A stretch of DNA of 64,000 nt from an uncultured Collinsella sp. (GTDB taxonomy: Bacteria > Actinomycetota > Coriobacteriia > Coriobacteriales > Coriobacteriaceae), in NCBI GenBank assembly GCA_905194675.1, contig CAJJTG010000002.1, forward strand, positions 1-64,000, given 5' to 3'. Positions 60,432-64,000 of this stretch are shown one piece after another; the stretch's first letter is position 1, and each line of letters opens with the position of its first letter. Both the position numbers and the translations under genes were made by a program. The notes beneath the pieces are model-generated. The model saw only the letters and a program-made list of their open reading frames with translations, was not told the origin of the DNA and did no database searches.

Positions 60432-61348
60432 CCTTTGACCTGTACGACACCGTCGACTCGTTTATCGCCTATATCGCACGTGTCGAGGGGCTTTCTCCCA
60501 ATACGGTGACGGCCTATGGCTCGAGGCTGGAGCGCTTTGCTGCCTGGTGCGAGCGCGAGGCTATCGATGCTTTCGCTGCCGACGTGCGCACCATTCGTCG
60601 CTATCTTGCCGAGCTTTCGCGTGAGCAGGTGGCTCCCCGAACGCTTGCGGCGCATCTGTCGGCTATCCGATCGCTCTATCGATGGATGGCTGCCGAGGGG
60701 GTCGTGGAGGGCGATGCAGTCTCGGCGATCGCATCGCCCAAGCTGCCGCGTGACCTGCCGGGCGTCCTTACGACCAAGCAGGTCGAGGCGCTGCTCAAGA
60801 CGCCTGATACCTCAACACCCGCGGGACTGCGCGATGCGGCGATGCTCGAGCTGCTCTATGCCTCGGGCGCCCGTATCTCAGAGCTCGCAGCACTCAATGT
60901 GGAGTCCATTGCGTGGTCCGAACGCACGCTGCGCCTGTGGGGCAAGGGGAGCAAAGAACGTATCGTCCCTCTGTATCGTCGTGCGCTCGAGGCGACGCGT
61001 CTCTATATTGAGGAGGGGAGGCCGGAGTTGCTCGCTCAGGCAAAGCGTCGTGACCCCGCTACCGGGCCGCATCCGCTGCTTATATCGGCGCGCGGTAATC
61101 GCATGAGTGCCGCCATGCTCAGGCGGCGGTTTCATATGCTGGCGACGCTCGCCGGCATTCCGGCCGACATCGCCCCGCATGCGATGCGCCATACCTTTGC
61201 GACCGACTTGCTCGAGGGCGGCGCGGACCTGCGCTCGGTTCAAGAGCTGCTAGGTCATGCGAGCCTGTCCACGACGCAGATCTACACGCATCTCACACCC
61301 GATCGGCTTAAGCGGGCTGTGGCTCAAGCCCATCCCCGCGGCGAATAG
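60428..61348 (+). CDS. xerC: tyrosine recombinase XerC
   Basis: This recombinase for chromosome dimer resolution has an N-terminal SAM-like core-binding domain (FIAYIARVEGLSPNTVTAYG onward) and a catalytic domain with Arg in GARISELAAL, Lys in GKGSKERIV, HAMRHTFATD, LGHASLSTTQIYTHL including the nucleophile Tyr. The conserved N-terminus has no ATG, GTG or TTG in frame before GTG 60506, which would cut it off. GGAGG at 60414-60418 is 9 bases from an in-frame ATA at 60428, giving 306 residues; CTG 60440 is another option. The gene overlaps the trmFO stop by 4 bases. Confidence 0.88.
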   Translation: MAFDLYDTVDSFIAYIARVEGLSPNTVTAYGSRLERFAAWCEREAIDAFAADVRTIRRYLAELSREQVAPRTLAAHLSAIRSLYRWMAAEGVVEGDAVSAIASPKLPRDLPGVLTTKQVEALLKTPDTSTPAGLRDAAMLELLYASGARISELAALNVESIAWSERTLRLWGKGSKERIVPLYRRALEATRLYIEEGRPELLAQAKRRDPATGPHPLLISARGNRMSAAMLRRRFHMLATLAGIPADIAPHAMRHTFATDLLEGGADLRSVQELLGHASLSTTQIYTHLTPDRLKRAVAQAHPRGE

Positions 61349-61397
61349 TGGCTGGGACGTCCCGCGCCGCGCTCAGGTGTGTGGTTTTGATTGCGGG

Positions 61398-61426
61398 TTG
61401 GCAGGAAGATGCATTCCTGCTATCAT
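61398..61426 (+). promoter_or_regulatory. promoter of rpsB-tsf
   Basis: TTGGCA (61398-61403), a 17-base spacer and TATCAT (61421-61426) form a good promoter about 140 bases before rpsB. Confidence 0.75.
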
Positions 61427-61432
61427 TCATCG

Positions 61433-61567
61433 GGTTGCTTCACGGCAACAGGTTTTTATCACGCACGCGCGGCTACTTCATACCGTGGTGCCCGGGCTTT
61501 GGTAGCACATGTCCGGGTTGGTTTTGGAGGATGACCCCGCGCGGAGGCAAACCACAGGAGGTTTAAC
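61433..61567 (+). promoter_or_regulatory. long rpsB leader, possible S2 autoregulatory RNA
   Basis: The predicted transcript has about 135 untranslated bases with pairing potential, for instance CCGGG near 61491-61495 with TCCGGG at 61510-61515. Bacterial rpsB leaders often bind S2 and repress translation. The match to a known leader class was not tested. Confidence 0.35.
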
Positions 61568-62296
61568 ATGGCTACCAAGATTAATATCCGCACCCTGCTC
61601 GAGGCCGGCTGCCACTTCGGTCACCAGACCCGTCGCTGGAACCCCAAGATGAAGCCGTTCATCTTCGGTGAGCGCAACGGCATCTACATCCTCGACCTCA
61701 AGCAGACTATCCTCGACGCCGACCAGGCCTACACCTTCGTCAAGAACGTCGCCAAGGGCGGCAACGTGCTGTTCGTCGGCACCAAGAAGCAGGCTCAGGA
61801 GGCCGTCAAGAACGCTGCTGAGCGCGCCAACATGCCTTACATCAACCAGCGTTGGCTCGGCGGCATGCTGACCAACTTCGTCACCATCCGCTCCCGCATC
61901 AACCGCATGGAGGAGCTCGAGGCCATGGTCGAGGACGGCCGCATGGCAGTGCTCCCCAAGAAGGAGCAGGCTGTTCTCGGCAAGGAGCTCACCAAGCTCC
62001 AGACCAACCTCGGTGGCGCCCGCGACATGAAGGGTCTGCCCCAGGCTCTCTTTGTCATCGACACCAAGCGCGAGGAGAACGCCATCAAGGAGGCTCAGCG
62101 CCTGAACATCCCCGTCGTCGCTCTGATCGACACCAACTCCGATCCCGACGAGGTCGAGTACGGCATCCCCTGCAACGATGACGCTATCTCTGCTGTCACC
62201 CTTATGTGCGAGCTCATGGCTGACGCCTGCCTCGCTGGCTCCGGCAAGGAGCAGGTCTCCGAGGCCGAGATGGCCGCTGAGCCCAAGGCCGAGTAA
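61568..62296 (+). CDS. rpsB: ribosomal protein uS2
   Basis: This 242-residue S2 has [67 protein letters not shown] and [27 protein letters not shown]. The last 15 residues are Ala/Glu-rich. AGGAGG lies before the ATG. It is followed by tsf after 45 bases, the universal order. Confidence 0.98.
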   Translation: MATKINIRTLLEAGCHFGHQTRRWNPKMKPFIFGERNGIYILDLKQTILDADQAYTFVKNVAKGGNVLFVGTKKQAQEAVKNAAERANMPYINQRWLGGMLTNFVTIRSRINRMEELEAMVEDGRMAVLPKKEQAVLGKELTKLQTNLGGARDMKGLPQALFVIDTKREENAIKEAQRLNIPVVALIDTNSDPDEVEYGIPCNDDAISAVTLMCELMADACLAGSGKEQVSEAEMAAEPKAE

Positions 62297-62341
62297 ATCA
62301 GTCTTAGTTAATTCTTTTTCATCTCTTTGAAAGGAACCACA

Positions 62342-63211
62342 ATGGCCCAGATTACCGCCGCTATGGTCAAGCAGCTCCGCGAGATGACCGACTCCCCGAT
62401 GATGGAGTGCAAGAAGGCTCTCGTCGAGGCTGACGGCGACATGGACGCCGCTGTCGACGTTCTTCGTAAGAACGGCCTCGCCAAGGCTGCCAAGAAGGCT
62501 GGCCGCGAGACCAACGAGGGCGCTGTAGCCGCGTTCGTCTCCGAGGATGGCAAGACCGGCGCTCTGCTCGAGCTCTCCTGCGAGACCGACTTCGTTGGCT
62601 CCAACGCCAAGTTCACCGGCTTTGCTTCCAAGGTCGCTGAGGTTGTCGCTACCACCGAGCCTGCCGATGTCGACGCTCTGCTCGAGAAGCCGATGGGCGA
62701 GGAGACCGTTTCCTCCGAGCTCACCGAGATGATTCACATCATGGGCGAGAACATGAAGATCTCCCGCTTCGCTGCCCGCAAGGCCGAGAACGGCGCGCTC
62801 GCTTCTTACATCCACATGGGTGGTAAGATCGGCGTCCTCGTCGAGTTCGCCTTCGAGAAGGCCGAGACCGCTCAGGCTGAGTCCTTCAAGACTTTCGCTC
62901 ACGACGTTGCCCTTCAGGTTGCCGCCGTCGCCCCGATCTGCGCTACCCGCGATCAGGTTCCGACCGAGACCGTCGAGCACGAGAAGCAGATCTACATGGC
63001 TCAGGCTGCCGAGTCCGGCAAGCCCGAGGCTATCCAGGAGAAGATGGCTGTCGGCCGTCTGGAGAAGTTCTACAAGCAGTCCGTGCTCACCGAGCAGGAG
63101 TTCATCAAGGACAGCTCCCTCACCATCAAGAAGTACGCTGAGCAGGTCTCCAAGGAGCTCGGCGACACCATTACCGTCGTTGCCTTTGACCGTCTGGTCC
63201 GTGGCGAGTAA
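62342..63211 (+). CDS. tsf: elongation factor Ts
   Basis: This 289-residue exchange factor for EF-Tu has the UBA-like N-terminus with VKQLREMTDSPMMECKKALVEADGDMDAAVDVLRKNGLAKAAKKAGRETNEG and the core LLELSCETDFVGSNAKF. ATG at 62342 has AAAGGAA upstream and matches the family start; an in-frame TTG at 62327 would overlap the ribosome site. A strong terminator follows. Confidence 0.97.
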   Translation: MAQITAAMVKQLREMTDSPMMECKKALVEADGDMDAAVDVLRKNGLAKAAKKAGRETNEGAVAAFVSEDGKTGALLELSCETDFVGSNAKFTGFASKVAEVVATTEPADVDALLEKPMGEETVSSELTEMIHIMGENMKISRFAARKAENGALASYIHMGGKIGVLVEFAFEKAETAQAESFKTFAHDVALQVAAVAPICATRDQVPTETVEHEKQIYMAQAAESGKPEAIQEKMAVGRLEKFYKQSVLTEQEFIKDSSLTIKKYAEQVSKELGDTITVVAFDRLVRGE

Positions 63212-63234
63212 ATAAGCTCTTGTAGCTGGTAATG

Positions 63235-63269
63235 AGCAGGCTGTGGGTTTTACTCACAGCCTGCTTTTT
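63235..63269 (+). terminator. intrinsic terminator after tsf
   Basis: AGCAGGCTGTG (63235-63245) pairs perfectly with CACAGCCTGCT (63255-63265), followed by TTTT. A second small hairpin GGCTCT/AGAGCC (63273-63288) follows directly. Confidence 0.9.
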
Positions 63270-63328
63270 CATGGCTCTTATCAGAGCCTTTGATATCATA
63301 TTGAGAGTCTAATTAAAGGAGGATCGCT

Positions 63329-64000
63329 TTGTCCGACATCCGATATAAACGCGTGCTTCTTAAGCTTTCCGGCGAAGCACTGATGGGCGACGGCCAATAT
63401 GGCATTGACCCCAAGGTTACCGACCATCTTGCCAAGCAGGTCAAGGAGCTGCTCGCCGTTGGCCATGAGGTCGGCGTCGTTGTCGGCGGCGGCAATATTT
63501 TCCGCGGCATGGCAGGCGCTGCCGGTGGCATGGAGCGTGCTCAGGCCGACTACATGGGCATGCTGGCAACCGTTATGAACGCGCTCGCCCTGCAGGATGC
63601 CTTCGAGCATAACGATGTTCCCTGCCGCGTGATGAGCGCTATCCAGATGAACGAGATCTGCGAGCCCTATATTCGCCGTCGCGCTATCAACCACCTTTCC
63701 AAGGGCAACGTTGTTATTTTTGCCGCCGGTTCGGGTAATCCGTACTTTACGACCGACACCGCCGCGGCTCTTCGTGCGTGCGAGATCGGCGCCGAGATTC
63801 TGATTAAAGCCACCAAGGTTGACGGCATCTACGACAAGGATCCCGTCAAGTGCGCCGATGCCGTCCGTTTTGACAAGATTACTTATCACGAGGTTCTCGT
63901 TCGCGGCCTGCAGGTTATGGATTCCACAGCTACGGCCCTGTGCCAGGATAACCGTATGCCTATTTTGGTCCTCAACATCGATGGCGAGGACACCGTCAAA
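63329..64000 (+). CDS. pyrH: UMP kinase (partial, runs off the window)
   Basis: The visible 224 residues of this amino-acid-kinase-fold enzyme, which phosphorylates UMP with ATP, include [70 protein letters not shown] and [13 protein letters not shown]. The last few residues are beyond the window. TTG at 63329 has AAAGGAGG 6 bases before it and gives the family N-terminus. frr would be expected next. Confidence 0.97.
   Translation, partial: MSDIRYKRVLLKLSGEALMGDGQYGIDPKVTDHLAKQVKELLAVGHEVGVVVGGGNIFRGMAGAAGGMERAQADYMGMLATVMNALALQDAFEHNDVPCRVMSAIQMNEICEPYIRRRAINHLSKGNVVIFAAGSGNPYFTTDTAAALRACEIGAEILIKATKVDGIYDKDPVKCADAVRFDKITYHEVLVRGLQVMDSTATALCQDNRMPILVLNIDGEDTVK

Noticed and set aside
60428..61348. 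XerC as an integrase of a mobile element
   Set aside because: It sits in the usual trmFO-xerC housekeeping order with no att-like repeats or cargo genes.

Overview
The window reads as a chromosome segment of a Coriobacteriia actinobacterium, most like Collinsella. This is inferred from the mix of a GC-rich core genome with TTG/GTG starts, Ala/Glu-rich tails on ribosomal proteins, an alpha2beta2 glycyl-tRNA synthetase, a PPDK with its regulator, a fused shikimate dehydrogenase-kinase and a choline/Galf/rhamnose surface-polysaccharide locus. No database search was possible, so the genus is an inference.

Region 1 (1-14.8 kb) is a cell-surface polysaccharide locus. It opens with the tail of a dTDP-rhamnose synthesis gene. 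An AT-rich, structured intergenic stretch of about 650 bases follows, then a polyprenyl-phosphate glycosyltransferase, a DUF2304 protein and a large GT-C-like membrane protein. Next come two unusual putative glycosyltransferases, a LicD-type phosphotransferase, a GtrB-like glycosyltransferase, an O-antigen/teichoic-acid type ABC exporter, tRNA-Arg(TCT), a winged-helix/LicC/LicA fusion and UDP-galactopyranose mutase. Together they suggest a rhamnose- and galactofuranose-containing glycan that is exported by the ABC transporter and decorated with phosphocholine. Much of 0.2-9.5 kb is visibly AT-rich against the rest, as expected for an exchangeable surface locus.

Region 2 (14.9-23.4 kb, minus strand) is a compact aromatic amino acid operon transcribed aroF-tyrA-aroB-aroA-aroC-pheA-aroEK-aroQ. 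It encodes every step from DAHP to chorismate plus the Phe and Tyr branch enzymes, and has a terminator-like hairpin in its leader. tRNA-Arg(CCG) follows on the plus strand.

Region 3 (23.7-39.3 kb, plus strand) holds a CtpE-like P-type ATPase, a membrane zinc-ribbon protein, a cyclophilin, a TPR membrane protein, the rod-shape cluster mreBCD-mrdA-rodA, a DUF697 protein and the paired radical-SAM/DUF2344 genes.

Region 4 (39.3-64 kb) is translation and housekeeping: rplU-rpmA-obgE-nadD-yqeK-rsfS; dinB on the minus strand; rpsP-khpA-rimM-trmD-lepB; glyQS; the PPDK regulator and ppdK; rplS; rnhB; yraN-comM-dprA-trmFO-xerC; rpsB-tsf-pyrH (truncated at the window end). The order resembles the rpsP-rimM-trmD-rplS-rnhB...dprA-trmFO-xerC-rpsB-tsf-pyrH block of other Gram-positives, with lepB-glyQS-ppdK inserted and topA missing.

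No CRISPR array, insertion sequence, prophage or rRNA gene was seen. The items most worth a second look are the phosphocholine/unusual glycosyltransferase island and its structured leader, a DUF4422 protein fused to a GT8-like domain that lacks its metal-binding motif, a near-perfect 45-base palindrome at the composition boundary, the aro leader, two small families of dispersed intergenic repeats, phased TTTACC repeats before ppdK, and an xerC gene that seems to need an ATA start.
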